Positions 9,801 through 19,440 of a stretch of DNA of 64,000 nucleotides are shown here, in pieces. The translations under genes were made by a program, and so were the position numbers. The stretch covers positions 208,714-272,713 of the forward strand of contig NMRB01000106.1 of NCBI GenBank assembly GCA_002633025.1, in the 5' to 3' direction. The notes under the pieces are model-generated. The model was not told the DNA's origin. It worked only from the letters and a program-made list of their open reading frames with translations, and made no database searches. Source of the stretch: Notospermus geniculatus. Lineage: Eukaryota > Nemertea > Pilidiophora > Heteronemertea > Lineidae. How positions within the stretch are numbered: position 1 is the first letter of the stretch; every line of letters begins with the position of its first letter.

Positions 9801-11844
9801 TGGTGTAATGGGCTGGATCGGGGGAGGTTCCCTATCGATTTTAGTTGTGACCCAATATTCAATATGGCTGCCAGGAAGACATCTTTGTTTTTGCATTCCG
9901 GATCGTGACTCAAGAACAGGTGACCCGATATTCAGCGTGATGCACCAGAGCGGGGGCATACTTGCAATCGCCCCGATTGCGTTACATCTAGTGTTTAGTC
10001 GATGCTTGCTCATCTGCTTCCTGTCTTATTTCAGTCCTATCGTCATATACTTGATCTAATTCAACATGTCATCCTAGCCACTGATCTTGCTCATCATCTA
10101 CGAATCATCAAAGACCTGGAGGCCATGGCAAAGAGTAAGTTTGGGTTGTAATCTATGGGTTTTGATTTACTTTTGGTCGTATGCAGCCTATAGGGAAACA
10201 AACTCCCTTGCAACCAAAGCATGGCCACCCTGTGATGTCACATGTCATGTGTAACCCCTGGCCATTATGTCACCACCAACAGGCCATGATGTCCTGCTGG
10301 ACACTTGCATGTGACAATGACTTCCGTGATGCCCCCATCACTTCACAGTAATACTGTAAACCGTGAAATTTTCGTGTGCGTTTTATTTTCGCGATTTTCG
10401 CGGTCATGGGCCGAAACGCGAACTTAAACAGCACGAAAATACAAAGCCTTATGCATTTTCCATTGAATTATGAAGGTAAACGCGGAAATTAGTCTTCGCA
10501 TTTTTCAAAAGTGATAAATTCGCCAACTTTTAGCGTCGCGAAAATTTCACAGTTTACAGTATCTTGAAGTGGATGGTCAGGCGCCATGCATGAACTTTTG
10601 TGGAATTTTGACAATCATTTGGTTATGATGATTTCTTCCCCATTGGATAAAGACGACCATGTTTTCTTTCTAGATGGCTGGCAAGATACCGAGAGATGCC
10701 ACAAACTATTACTCTGCCTCATCATGACTTGCTCTGATCTCTCTGACCAAACCAAGAATTGGCAGAACTCAAAAACTGTTGCTGTAAGTACCGGTATGAG
10801 TATCGTTTGACGAAACCAAGACTGCAGAATTCAAAATGAGTTTAAAGCCCCACTGTATTGAATGTGAAAAACGCAAATCATCGCCGCGATTCTCGCACGA
10901 CGTCAGCGTGATGTAAAATGTACTACGCTCTGTCAGAATACATTAGAGCTCTCCCTGCAGTTTTTTCCAATGCGTGCTGAAAACTAGGCCTTTATTCTGT
11001 GAAGTGCGTATCAGACAGACATTTTGGGGACCTTCACGAGGCTATGGGACCTCTATGTGCACTCTCCTAACTTTTTGAAAATATCGTAAAATTCAATACT
11101 GTGGGGCTTTAACATTGGAAATATTTTGGCAAAAACAAGATATAGCAAACCTAAATAATGTTGATGTGTCTCGGACTAAAACTTGACAAAATTCAGAAGC
11201 AAATGCTTGAAGCATTGATTAAATCTGGTCGTTCTGCTTCCTAGGAGGAAACTTCCTTTCTCTTTTGCAGGAGTGTGTGTATAAAGAATTCTTCTCCCAG
11301 GGTGACCTTGAAAAAGCAATGGGGCGTAAACCATTGGATATGATGGATCGTGAACGTGCTTGTATCCCTGATCTACAAATTGGGTTCTTGGAGCACATAT
11401 GTGTGCCAGTTTTCAGGTGAGTTTGTCTCATCAGGAAAGCGATCACTGATTATTCTTTGATATCATGAGCTATAGAATTTGAGGGTGATAGAAAGATAAT
11501 TGAAAAACGTGGTTGTCAATAATTGCAGAGGTTCTTACACGAGACCATATCAGGTTTTTTGTTCGTTTCCTTTTAGTGTTTTGGCTAAGGTATTCCCGAA
11601 GGCACAACAGTGTATAGATGCCGTCCAGAGTCATAAATCTATGTGGACGCGAGTGAGCAATCGGTTGAAGGCTGGCCAGCTGACCAGTAACAGTTCATTA
11701 GATATCTTTGAAATGGACCTGGACTCGGAGGAAGAGAGGAGGCATAGGGAACAAACAGAGAGGTTGAAAAGCGAAGATGTTCGAGAACAGCCAGAAGCGG
11801 AGGTGGCAGCTGAAAACGAGAAAGTGGAAGAAAATGCCATCTAA
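826..11844 (+). CDS. PDE2A: PDE2A-type cGMP-stimulated 3',5'-cyclic nucleotide phosphodiesterase, 5'-partial
   Basis: The enzyme hydrolyses cAMP and cGMP and is activated by cGMP binding to GAF-B. Exons read from splice sites and phase: 826-883, then 1333-1414 or 2166-2247 (alternatives), 4397-4431, 4611-4723, 5605-5805, 6030-6100, 6393-6606, then 6920-6967 or 8014-8061 (alternatives), 8784-8858, 10035-10134, 10674-10783, 11271-11416, 11577-11844. With one of each pair they total 1521 nt (507 codons including the stop), and every junction keeps frame. The product runs from late GAF-B through a linker helix ([12 protein letters not shown]) into the catalytic domain. Catalytic landmarks are HNWMHAFSV, the metal site [28 protein letters not shown], and the purine-selective Gln in [10 protein letters not shown]. 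The C-terminal tail is acidic and Glu-rich. One oddity is that the GAF NKFDE motif reads NK..F..FDV, so its last Glu is Val. The GAF-A half must lie upstream of the window. The assignment to PDE2A rests on remembered vertebrate sequence. Confidence 0.95.
953..1183. repeat. Minisatellite, about 43-bp unit
   Basis: Five to six imperfect tandem copies of a unit containing CATCAGTGGAAGAGTACACC and GGCATTGTCCGTTG. It lies in the intron just after the 58-nt exon 826-883. Overlapping open frames in all three forward frames come from the repeat. Confidence 0.85.
1333..1414 (+). CDS. PDE2A: PDE2A GAF-B alternative exon, copy 1
   Basis: An 82-nt exon, entered after one base of a codon and left after two, flanked by TTTGTAG and GTAAAC. 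It encodes a 28-residue segment beginning [16 protein letters not shown]. It aligns without gaps to the exon at 2166-2247 and has the same length and phase. It keeps the Tyr, Asp and Thr positions that contact cGMP in vertebrate PDE2A GAF-B (Y481, D485 and T488 in mammalian numbering, from memory). Using both copies would shift the frame, so the pair should be mutually exclusive. Confidence 0.9.
2166..2247 (+). CDS. PDE2A: PDE2A GAF-B alternative exon, copy 2
   Basis: An 82-nt exon after ATCCAG and before GTAAAC, in the same phase as 1333-1414. It encodes [16 protein letters not shown] and onward. By my count it differs from copy 1 at 8 of 28 residues (H/K, V/A, K/R, V/M, D/E, V/A, Y/F, H/R), all outside the shared Tyr, Asp and Thr contact positions. 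It is closer than copy 1 to the vertebrate sequence at the ..GFRTR end. Confidence 0.9.
3492..3724. mobile_element. Foldback MITE, family A copy 1
   Basis: The outer arms read TATAGACCGTTCTCAAATTG and, inverted, CGAATTCGAGAATCGTCT. Inner arms CTTCCGCCGA and TCGGCGGAAG also pair, so most of the 230 bp is palindromic. Related copies lie at 12430-12661 and 27576-27824. No transposase is present. Confidence 0.8.
4134..4268. mobile_element. Short inverted-repeat element
   Basis: Ends AAAGGCCCGTGTCTACACGT and the inverted CGCATGTGGGCAAGGGCCTTT, about 135 bp. It belongs to the group of short elements here whose tips resemble GGCCC, and sits in a PDE2A intron. Confidence 0.55.
4887..5186 (+). mobile_element. 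tRNA-derived SINE
   Basis: A tRNA-like head holds an A box near 4896 (TGGTCGAGTGG) and a B box near 4949 (GGTTCGATCC). The body continues with AAGCCGTGGTCCCTTG and AGGGCAAGTAAATGACCCC, shared with the element at 37152-37439. A short (TATC)n run ends it near 5168-5185. It is not a functional tRNA, since the head carries no clean cloverleaf and is fused to a SINE body. Confidence 0.75.
6920..6967 (+). CDS. PDE2A: PDE2A catalytic H-loop alternative exon, copy 1
   Basis: A 48-nt phase-0 exon between TGTTCAG and GTAGGT encoding [16 protein letters not shown]. It follows the exon ending ..FQVAS and precedes the one beginning RHHFAQ, exactly as in vertebrate PDE2A. The segment corresponds to the H-loop, which gates the active site in PDE2A crystal structures. 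A near-identical exon lies at 8014-8061. Confidence 0.92.
7688..7868. mobile_element. MITE with pogo/Tigger-like ends
   Basis: Starts CAGTAGAATTCTCATATAAC and ends with the inverted GTATGCGAGTTCTACTA. ATAACGGAC-type subrepeats occur inside, and it is flanked by TA. CAG...CTG-like ends with TA duplication and an ATAACGGA word are typical of pogo/Tigger derivatives. It lies in the intron between the two H-loop exons. Confidence 0.65.
8014..8061 (+). CDS. PDE2A: PDE2A catalytic H-loop alternative exon, copy 2
   Basis: A 48-nt phase-0 exon between TATTCTAG and GTAGGT encoding [17 protein letters not shown] count 16 nucleotide differences from copy 1 but only two amino-acid changes (V to A and A to T), so most differences are silent. 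Because 48 is a multiple of three, including both copies would not break the frame, and exclusivity must be enforced by splicing control. Confidence 0.92.
8233..8462. mobile_element. MITE with long terminal inverted repeats
   Basis: Ends TAATGCCCGTGTCACACTG and the inverted CAGTGTGACACGGGCATTA. A second arm pair follows (GACACCCGATGGCCATACGA and TCGTGTGGCCATCGGGTGTC). About 230 bp, non-coding, in a PDE2A intron. Confidence 0.85.
8942..9960. mobile_element. Helitron/pearl-like non-autonomous element with about 145-bp tandem core
   Basis: The outer ends TATGCCCCCGCTC and GAGCGGGGGCATA are inverted. Just inside the left end are a short hairpin (CTCAACGAAGTTGAG) and a CCG microsatellite (GTCCGCCGCCGCCGCC). 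The core is six to seven tandem copies of a roughly 145-bp unit containing AATATGGCCGCCAGGAAGAC and CTCAAGAACGG. This architecture resembles the pearl and Helitron-derived elements of marine invertebrates. The ORFs of 80-118 aa on both strands come from repetition of the unit. It sits in the intron between exons 8784-8858 and 10035-10134. Confidence 0.85.
10352..10561. mobile_element. MITE, ACTGTAAACCGTGAAATTT family
   Basis: Ends TACTGTAAACCGTGAAATTT and the inverted AAATTTCACAGTTTACAGTA. The centre is rich in TTCGCG words. About 210 bp, in a PDE2A intron. I recall similar ends being common in marine invertebrate genomes. Confidence 0.85.
10842..11112. mobile_element. TTAA-flanked (piggyBac-type) MITE, copy 1
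   Basis: Terminal inverted repeats TTAAAGCCCCACTGTATTGA and TCAATACTGTGGGGCTTTAA, with the target word TTAA at each end as in piggyBac insertions. A close copy lies at 21402-21677, where the insertion can be proved because it interrupts a LINE reading frame. Confidence 0.9.
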
Positions 11845-12041
11845 ATGTGCATCGGACATCAAAATTGGCAGAAAGTGCTGAAATACGATGCATGCGATGA
11901 TTGACTCAGCACCGACACGAAAGCAGTTCTGCGTACTGGATACTGGAATATCACTGGTTGATCTAGAAAGTCTTCAGTCGGTCGTCTGTGCTGATTTTCA
12001 GGCGCGAATTCAATGCGAGTTCATTGCACTGAAGGGAGATG

Positions 12042-12047
12042 AATAAA
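12042..12047 (+). promoter_or_regulatory. Poly(A) signal of the PDE2A-like gene
   Basis: AATAAA about 200 nt after the stop codon at 11842-11844, followed by a T-rich stretch (TTTGTATTTTCTTGATTTTT). This makes a plausible short 3' UTR end. Confidence 0.65.
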
Positions 12048-12429
12048 GTTTGTATTTTCTTGATTTTTTATGAGAAAATCTGTCTGTATGGGAGAGATAC
12101 TGTCTTAGCTTGTTTCAAAGGCTTTACCTGTACATGGATCGGTTTCTTTGTCGAGGTTGCATTCTGGTAGGTAGATGCCGTATGGCAAGCGTGTTTGTTG
12201 ATGATTCGATCTTGACTGTGATAGGAGAGGTGAGTGTCATACACAGGCTGGTATTACTCTCTCTCTGTTGGTGTCATTTTGTGACTGTTTCACGTTTTCC
12301 AATCTCTGTCTCGTGCAGTTTTCGCCCAGTCTCAGTCGTCGAAATGACAACACCGTATACCTCCCCCTTGGAACTGATGTATTTCGAGTACCATGAATTG
12401 ATCCTTCACCGTAGAACTATGCCTGCCAG

Positions 12430-12661
12430 TATAGACGATTCTTGAATTCGCAGATCTGTGCACTTCCGCCGAAATCGCAACCACAGCTGACGTGACGCAA
12501 TCCATGATTCAGCAATGGTCGACACTGATGCAACGTCGTCGAAGTCACTGTCATGGGGTTCTCTGCGTCACGTCATTCAGTTTAAGACCGAGGTTGTGTT
12601 TACGATTTCGGTGGAAATGTGCAGATCTTTCACGTTTACATCAATTTGGGATTTGTCTATA
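12430..12661. mobile_element. Foldback MITE, family A copy 2
   Basis: Begins TATAGACGATTCTTGAATTC and ends ATTTGGGATTTGTCTATA. Its internal AGATCTGTGCACTTCCGCCG and GTGGAAATGTGCAGATCT arms match those of the copies at 3492 and 27576. Flanked by TA. Confidence 0.8.
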
Positions 12662-13318
12662 GGCCTATGGTTTAGTACATGTCGTTCGCCACCTTGGTGC
12701 AGACTACACATACGTGTATTACCCAAATACAGGGTGTGCAGTGCACTTGCTGTACAGTGAAGGAATAGTATTCATCACATGTAATTTCTGACACTTATAC
12801 GGGACCTACGCAGTCCCTGTACCGTATATAAGTGTTTAGCATCCACTGAATCAAAAGCTATTAGAACCATTAATTGTGTTGGACATATGTAAGTATACAT
12901 GTAGCAACCCGTTGCATTTGTTGAAGGATCAATTGCATTTCAACTGTGATTTGCCCAAGTGAGGGGCATTTATACCATCTTCTCATACACCTATCATTTG
13001 ATAACTATGTATCTCAATATGCTTGTGCCCTGCAGAAAGTTCGAAGTATGGTTCTTATCTCAGTAGACGACGTACATTGCACTGTATGTATGTACAGCAT
13101 TCTTAGCTTTATTCTACTACAGGGTGGTACAGTAAAACTGACCAAATTATAGTTGTGACGTTGGTATGCTGTAGTTTAGGTGAACAACACTGGAGATTGC
13201 GAGACACTCTCTGGGGCAGTTTGAAGCTAGTTTACTTCAAAAACCTTGCTGTTTTATTCTTTGATTGTTATTAATATCAGATTTAACGTTCTACCATCAG
13301 ATTAATCATGGCTCACTT

Positions 13319-13669
13319 AGGGACCATCTCAAAAAGACCTTGAAGCCAAAGAAGTGCAATTTTTTTCACGTCTGTCTTGACCCACCCCCCTTAGAAGTGA
13401 AATTTCAGCATCTAATTGGCTTCATTCATGGGTGGTATTACACAAGTCTTATTAAAGATGTTGGGTGAGAAGAAAGGGACTATTAATGGAGTTTTTTTCA
13501 TTCTCGATTTTGAAGAAGGATGCAGGCCTAATTGTATTTTTTTAGAAATTCCATGAAGCCAATTTTTTTCAAGAAGTGAAATGGTGACCATGAAGTTTGC
13601 CACCCCCTCCCCCGCTAGTGAAAAAATGTACGCTTCTTTGGCTTCAAGGTATTTTTGAGATGGTCCCTG
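13319..13669. mobile_element. Foldback element, about 36-bp arms
   Basis: AGGGACCATCTCAAAAAGAC at the left pairs with the inverted ATTTTTGAGATGGTCCCT at the right, and the arms extend through TTGAAGCCAAAGAAG and CTTCTTTGGCTTCAA. About 350 bp, non-coding. Confidence 0.85.
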
Positions 13670-14363
13670 AGAGGCAACTTTCAAAGAAAGTTGCAATGTT
13701 GTTTATTTTCAGTTAGTATCCACCATTAACGATTACAAAACCATAAAATGACATATACCACATACATCTATATTGTATAAAGATTGTAAATTTAGTGTAA
13801 ATTTTCACTCTAAGTAGATCAGAGACTGATGTACAATCACTTTAATTAATGTCTAGGACTTTGGTTCTTGTGATGTGAGATTAAGACACTTAATAGTCTC
13901 TCATTCTGAGGCTTCTAATCAACTATAGAGTACTTGTATGTTTACAAGTTTTGTCTCATTTTGACTTTCTACTCATTCTGTGGCACTCCTGTAACATAGC
14001 ATCCGATGTGTTATTATGAAGTGCATTGACAGACGTAATCAACAGCCATTACACATATTGTTATTCCACAGGCGGCCCTCTGGTTCATCCCCAAATTTTG
14101 GTATATGTTCTTGCACAATACTTAAGCTTCATCTGTGTACAGTCCTGGGCTGTATACACAGTCGAGTGTACACAATTGACTGTATGCATGTTTGAGGCTC
14201 CAATTATACAAGAATGAACATTTTACTTTAAATTTTGGGATGAACTGCAGGGCCATCTGTGGATATTCATGAAGTAAATTTGTGTGGATCTCCATGGAGA
14301 ATTCCAATAGAGGAACAGTTGTACCGGGCTGTCTAAAATCAATGTGGTCAGTTTCACAGTTGG

Positions 14364-14630
14364 CAGGGGTGTAGCTAGCTTTTATGGCCTAGGGGGCAAA
14401 ATTGCTAGAATCTGGAGGGCGAAGTTGGAGGGGGGACTGGGGGTCCTCGCCCAGAAAAAAATTGAAAATCTACACCCTCTCAGATGCATTTTCCCAACAT
14501 CTGACACCACAATAACTTGGCTTGAAGAGGGAAAACGACCTTTTAGACGAAAAATTTGATTTGTCCCTTTTTGCTCTGGGTGGGGGGTGGGGGGGTTGGG
14601 GGGATTTGCCCCCCGCTAGCTATGCCCCTG
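14364..14630. mobile_element. MITE, CAGGGGTGTAGCTAGC ends
   Basis: Left end CAGGGGTGTAGCTAGC, right end GCTAGCTATGCCCCTG (inverted). G-rich and C-rich inner arms (GGCCTAGGGGGCAAA and TTTGCCCCCC) also pair. CAGGGG-type tips are common among hAT-like non-autonomous elements, which is an inference here. Confidence 0.75.
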
Positions 14631-15730
14631 GTTGGCCAGTGTTATCTGTTAAGAGGGCATGTGTTCAGATGTGATCCCAGGCCCCTCCAGAAGCGGTGGC
14701 TATGTGGGTTGTGTCTATAATTGTGTCTTCTCTGTGTTGTGGGCACACATCAATGCTCTGGAAGCATTATGGTGATGTCTGCCGGTTAGACTTGTTATAT
14801 ACACCCTTGTGCTCCTCGCAATGTCTTCACTTTACCCTTATCAAATTTCATAAATCTAACAATTGAATCAACTGGAATTCTCCATGACAGACTCGCTATC
14901 AGTCTACAGTCATGATCATGTAATTATCATCAAAGTAATTATATTGCATCTTCAAAATGAAATAGGCTTCACTACCGTATTTCTCATGAATTTAGTAGCA
15001 GAGACTATTTACATTTGACCAAGGCTGTACCTGTACAATAAGAATGTTACTCTTTAATCTTCTCTTGTCCGGAGTAAAGAATTTGTACATATATTTTCTC
15101 TTGATAGCGAATAGGGTGTGCTATGGGTTACTTTGTGATGACTTCTTCCTTTCGGATGACTGATACTTCACTATTGCCTCCCTTTGTTGCCAGTCACTCT
15201 TCCAAGTTGCTGGACTTGCTCTCTGTTGCCTAATTGTTGGCAGGACAGGGCAACATATCAGAGGGAAAGTAAAAAAATAAGCAGTATAGTACCGATAACC
15301 CTCGATCCTTATAACAAACTTACGGTAAGTCAAAGTATGATACTTCCCTTTTGTGTTGAACCAAGAATAAGAAAAGTGTCACACTTAAAGTTGTTTTATG
15401 AATATGGGCCCTAATCTCTGGCCTCTTAACCCATAAAGTGCCAAATTCTTAGATCAGTTTTCAAAATTTGCATTCTCCATGTGATAACTGATTCTGAATT
15501 TGCCTTGAAGCCACTGGTGACATAGCTGGCGTATTGGGGGTATGCATGATTGAGTAACTGTACTGTTTGTTGTATGACGTGAAGCTAAGTGATCTGCATA
15601 GAATCACTAGTTAGATTTTACATCTTGGTCTATCTTTAGTTTTTGATTTGGAAGATTGATATACATTGACTCTTGCTGTGATGCTTGTCTACACTACATA
15701 GCTTTCAGGGTTAATACCGACTTCATATCC

Positions 15731-16041
15731 TTAAGGCCAATGAAATTACATCTATAGTTTCTCGTCACTGTCTGCATGTGATTTTGGCCCCCATCAAAAA
15801 ATTTCCTTACCGGTATTCCAAAATTTCATTACGTGTACCGGTATTTTCAAAAAAATGGCAAAAATCTGCCGCTGAACTGGTTTCCTGCCACTTTCAAAAA
15901 GCCTGCGCAGCTTTCGCCGCTCTTCGCCAGCGAAAAGGGTTGAAATTTTTCATGAAAAAAATAATGAATAATGAAAAAAAACCTTGTCAAATTCTGAAAA
16001 ATAGCTGATGAGAAACTATAAATGTAATTTCATTGGCCTAA
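15731..16041. mobile_element. MITE, TTAAGGCCAATGAAATTACA ends
   Basis: The left arm TTAAGGCCAATGAAATTACA with CTATAGTTTCTC pairs with the right arm GAGAAACTATAAATGTAATT and TCATTGGCCTAA. About 310 bp, with A-rich internal sequence and CCGGTA words. Confidence 0.8.
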
Positions 16042-17163
16042 CTCTCGTCACATGACTGCAGTGCAGTTCATGAGTGATGTGCAATCTCTCTGGTTCTGGG
16101 GTATCTTTACCTCCATTGTACGTTTGCCATCTTGTGACATCATCTACAGTATTCTCCTAAAGAATTCCTGACGGCCGAGTCACATTGCATCTTAACCACT
16201 GCACTTCTGTTGATGTTAAAATTCTTTCTGTTGTCTGTGAATTTGTCAGATGCTGTTTTCACTTATGCACAGTTCTAAATTGCTGATTATTTTTACTCAC
16301 AAGCCCATTGAGGGTCTACTGGCAAGGACCAGCGCCCCGAACCCCCTTGATTACGAAGTTACGAATCTCTATGCAATAAATTTGTGACAGAGCATCTGCA
16401 TTAAGAACCCCGATAGCAAAGCAGCGTGTGACTTCTGTGTTGACGAGTCCTACGTTTTCTGAAACCAAGTATCATGTTTTTAGGAAAGATGCTTTCACTT
16501 GTTTTGTAGAAGTACACCTCGTCTGTGGAGAATCTGAGATTAAATTCTGATCTGTTTTTTCTGCCTAGTTTGGGCTAAAGAAATGTGTCTCATCAATTCT
16601 GTATTAGGAATTAATACCCATGCCATTAGATTCTGCTTTTCGGCACAATATCTGTGATTTTTTTGTTGTTGAGTTTCCTTAGGTTGTTGCGGGTATCTTG
16701 AAAATCTAAAAAGAAAGTGGTGATCAGAGGATTGAACTGGTGGAGTGACCAACTGGAGAGTTGTATACAAATATCTCAAGTTCTGAATCACCACTAACTC
16801 TCATGGTTTCTTTTGCTCTTCTTGCCTGTCTTGTTTTGTATATATTGGAGATACAAATCTACACTATTTATTTCAGTTTCTTGTTATATTAGTGCATAAA
16901 AGAAGATGACTCAGGTCATATATCCTTACCACCGTTAGCAGCACTAGAATGCAGCAGTTCACTTTATTGAGATTCGTTGACTGCATTGTGATGTTTGACC
17001 TATGAAAGCAGTTAAGTTTCTCTACTGCTATATTTAAGACGAATTTCCTGATAGCCAGTGATGAAGCTGTTCAAGTTATCATGCAAAACACAAATAAAAT
17101 TCATTATTCCATTTAGAGGAATCCTATTCGGCTACAAATTAGCCTTTTCGCACATCCTGTCTG

Positions 17164-17402
17164 TGTGACCTTGAGGTCACATGAGGTGACCTTGAGTTTA
17201 CATTATAGGTGACCTTGAAGTTTACATTAGGTGACCTTGAGGTTACATGAGGTGACCTTGAGGTCACAGGAGGTGACACACTGTGACCTCAAGGTCACCT
17301 TGAGGTCATATGAGGTGACCTTGCATTCACATTAGTGACCTTGAAGTTCACATGAGGTGACCTTGAGGTCATATGATGAGGTGACCTTGAGTTCACATTA
17401 GG
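17164..17402. repeat. Satellite of about 20-bp units rich in TGACCTTGA
   Basis: Imperfect tandem copies of GTGACCTTGAGGTCACATGAG. I count eight exact TGACCTTGA words and one TCAAGGTCA in about 235 bp. TCAAGGTCA is the classical monomeric response element of ERR/SF-1 type nuclear receptors, and TGACCT..AGGTCA is a pair of everted nuclear-receptor half sites. Whether any receptor binds here is unknown. Confidence 0.85.
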
Positions 17403-18170
17403 GTGGTGTGTTAATGCCGGTTAAGAGTGTGGAAATTGTTCTACTTGTACTAACTTTAACCCATAGCATCCAAGCATTTCTTGTTCAGGGCTGGTAAGAT
17501 AAAACACACGTTGTCTTCTTTCAGCATATAAGAAAGATGTTTTGCAATAATTCTAATATCGTATCTAATAAGACACAATACAATCATTTACTTGTACATT
17601 TCGGTCAAGTTGTGTTCATTAACGAAACTGACTCCAAATTTTCTTTGGGGCATTTTTTTCAGAATAAGTGTTGACTTGAAACTGATTTCAGTTCCGTTGT
17701 GACAATAGTTCTGGCAAATGTTGGGGATGCTTGAGAAATTAAACAAAATTTACAGTTTTATCTTTGTCTTGTCTCTTGTTGTAGTCACAGTGGTTTCTTC
17801 CTAACAAAAACCAAAAATATTCCTGTACTCCGTTGTTGGTTTTTGTTCGGATGCCACTTTATTGAAGCTTAGCTTACTAAATCAGTCTGGATTCAGTTTG
17901 TTTGTGAAGTTCCTTGTTGACAAGATAAATACATGTGTATTTTTAAGAATACAAACATTTTCTTCTTCAAGTATCTCTGTTTTGACTTATTTAGTTACAA
18001 CTTTGATTTCCTCTACGTTGCAGGCCTTCATTGGTGCTAAAATGTCAGTCTTGATGAGTCCATCATATGAGGAGGATATTCTTCGTCCGTGGCTATTTAA
18101 TGATAGTGGAGTTTTCCCTTGGGTTTTATTTTCCTGATTGTTGCAGAAGGTGTTCTGTGAACTGAAAAAT

Positions 18171-19097
18171 GTAGAATTAGAATTAGAATTATTTTATTTA
18201 CTCTCTAACTACATAAGTAGTACATAGAGGATGAACAAAAAGAATACAGTTTTCAGCAACATGAAAACATAACCATACAAAATCAATTGAACACACCTAG
18301 GAACGGCATGTATCAAGTAAACATCAAGTTAACTCTGCAATATCGGGAAGGGAAGTGTAAATTTTTAGTCCATATAGTATAAATTTGGCTAGCTTCACGA
18401 GAACATCATAATTTTTACAATTGAGAAGTCGATTGATCTTTTCACCATTAGGAACTATCTGTACGTTATTTGGTACAAGGAGATTGTGTGGTAACAGATT
18501 ATGACGCAATTCGTTTAAAACGGGACAATCGAACAGAAAGTGGCTCTCATCTCCCACAGCTTGTTGAGGGCACTTCTTGCAAAATCTGTCTTCCCTTAGG
18601 AGATCACGATTACTAGTCACATTTACAGGTAGTCTCATACACCCAGTTCTGAAGTCAAACAATGGAAATTTGAGATAATCTGGCAAGTCATCAAGGTAAT
18701 TTTCATAACAGAAATTTTTCTTATAAAACCTAAGGCCAGTAAAAGTCTCATCATTATCTAATTTACTCCACCAGGTTTGAACAAATTGGTCCTTAAGAAT
18801 CTGGCCAGCAGTCAAACATAAATGCTTTGAATCAATATCTTCTTGTAGTAACCAAACATTATTCAATCCACACTCTTGTAGTATTTTTCTTATTCTACAC
18901 AGCCATGGTGACGAATATTTATCATTTAAATCTAGATTTCTAGTAATAGAATACAGAACATACGAAAGCTTGGTTTTCTTTCCTGTTACAATCTTAGCCC
19001 AGAAATTCAGCATCCTTTGTTTCACAAAAATAGAAATATCGTATCTACCCAACTCTCCATGTATCGAAGTGTTCCGAGCAAATTTGCTTTTCTTCAT
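18171..19097 (-). mobile_element. Non-LTR retrotransposon (LINE) 3' end, minus strand
   Basis: The minus strand at 19097-18324 encodes 257 aa of the region C-terminal to the reverse transcriptase of a CR1/L2/jockey-like LINE. It contains a Cys-His array of the form CKKC...H...C with DESHFLFDCP, typical of that region. No reverse transcriptase catalytic motif is present, so the piece is 5'-truncated. Downstream of the stop a short UTR ends in a (TTCTAA)n tail, seen on the + strand as TTAGAATTAGAATT at 18175-18195, which is how CR1/L2-type elements end. The upstream end is cut at the single N at 19113. Confidence 0.8.
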
Positions 19098-19115
19098 TAT
19101 TATTTTATAGAANTG

Positions 19116-19440
19116 ACAGGGTCGCGAAGAATCGGCTGGGGCTGGTTATGAATCCTTGGCCACAAATATTAACAAATTCCATGAACGTGGGGAGGTCCCT
19201 TTGAATGTTAAGCCAGAACTTTACTAAGTCTGTGTATAAGGCGAGTCAGTTTACTCACTGAAACGATTCTTGCAATTGGCATGCCACATTGCATTATTTT
19301 TTCTTAATGTTTCTGCAATTCCATTACCATCGTTCAGCAGTTCTGGCTTAACATTCAAAGGGACCTTCCTAAGTTCATGGAATTTGTTAATACTTTTGGC
19401 CAAGGATTCATTACCAACCCCAGCCGATTCTCCGCGACCC
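19116..19440. repeat. Inverted duplication next to a single N
   Basis: The + strand from GACAGGGTCGCGAAGAATCG at about 19116 to about 19226 reappears as the reverse complement at about 19340-19440, with roughly one mismatch per ten bases. The single N at 19113 lies at its left edge. It could be a real inverted repeat or a contig end folded in by the assembler. Confidence 0.65.

Larger units (their letters stand above)
12048..18170. other. Gene-free intergenic stretch
   Basis: No exon signature was found on either strand between the PDE2A poly(A) site and the LINE fragment. The stretch holds MITEs at 12430, 13319, 14364 and 15731 and a satellite at 17164, separated by plain AT-rich sequence. 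The open frames present are short, lack family motifs, and several overlap the repeats. Confidence 0.6.

Noticed and set aside
8962-10059. A ladder of 80-118 aa frames on both strands with near-identical sequence
   Set aside because: They are translations of the roughly 145-bp tandem repeat in a Helitron-like element and shift in register with each unit; no protein motif is present.
17281-17300. CRISPR-like short repeat array in the GTGACCTTGAG region
   Set aside because: The units are contiguous and imperfect with no unique spacers, and the genome is eukaryotic; it is a satellite.
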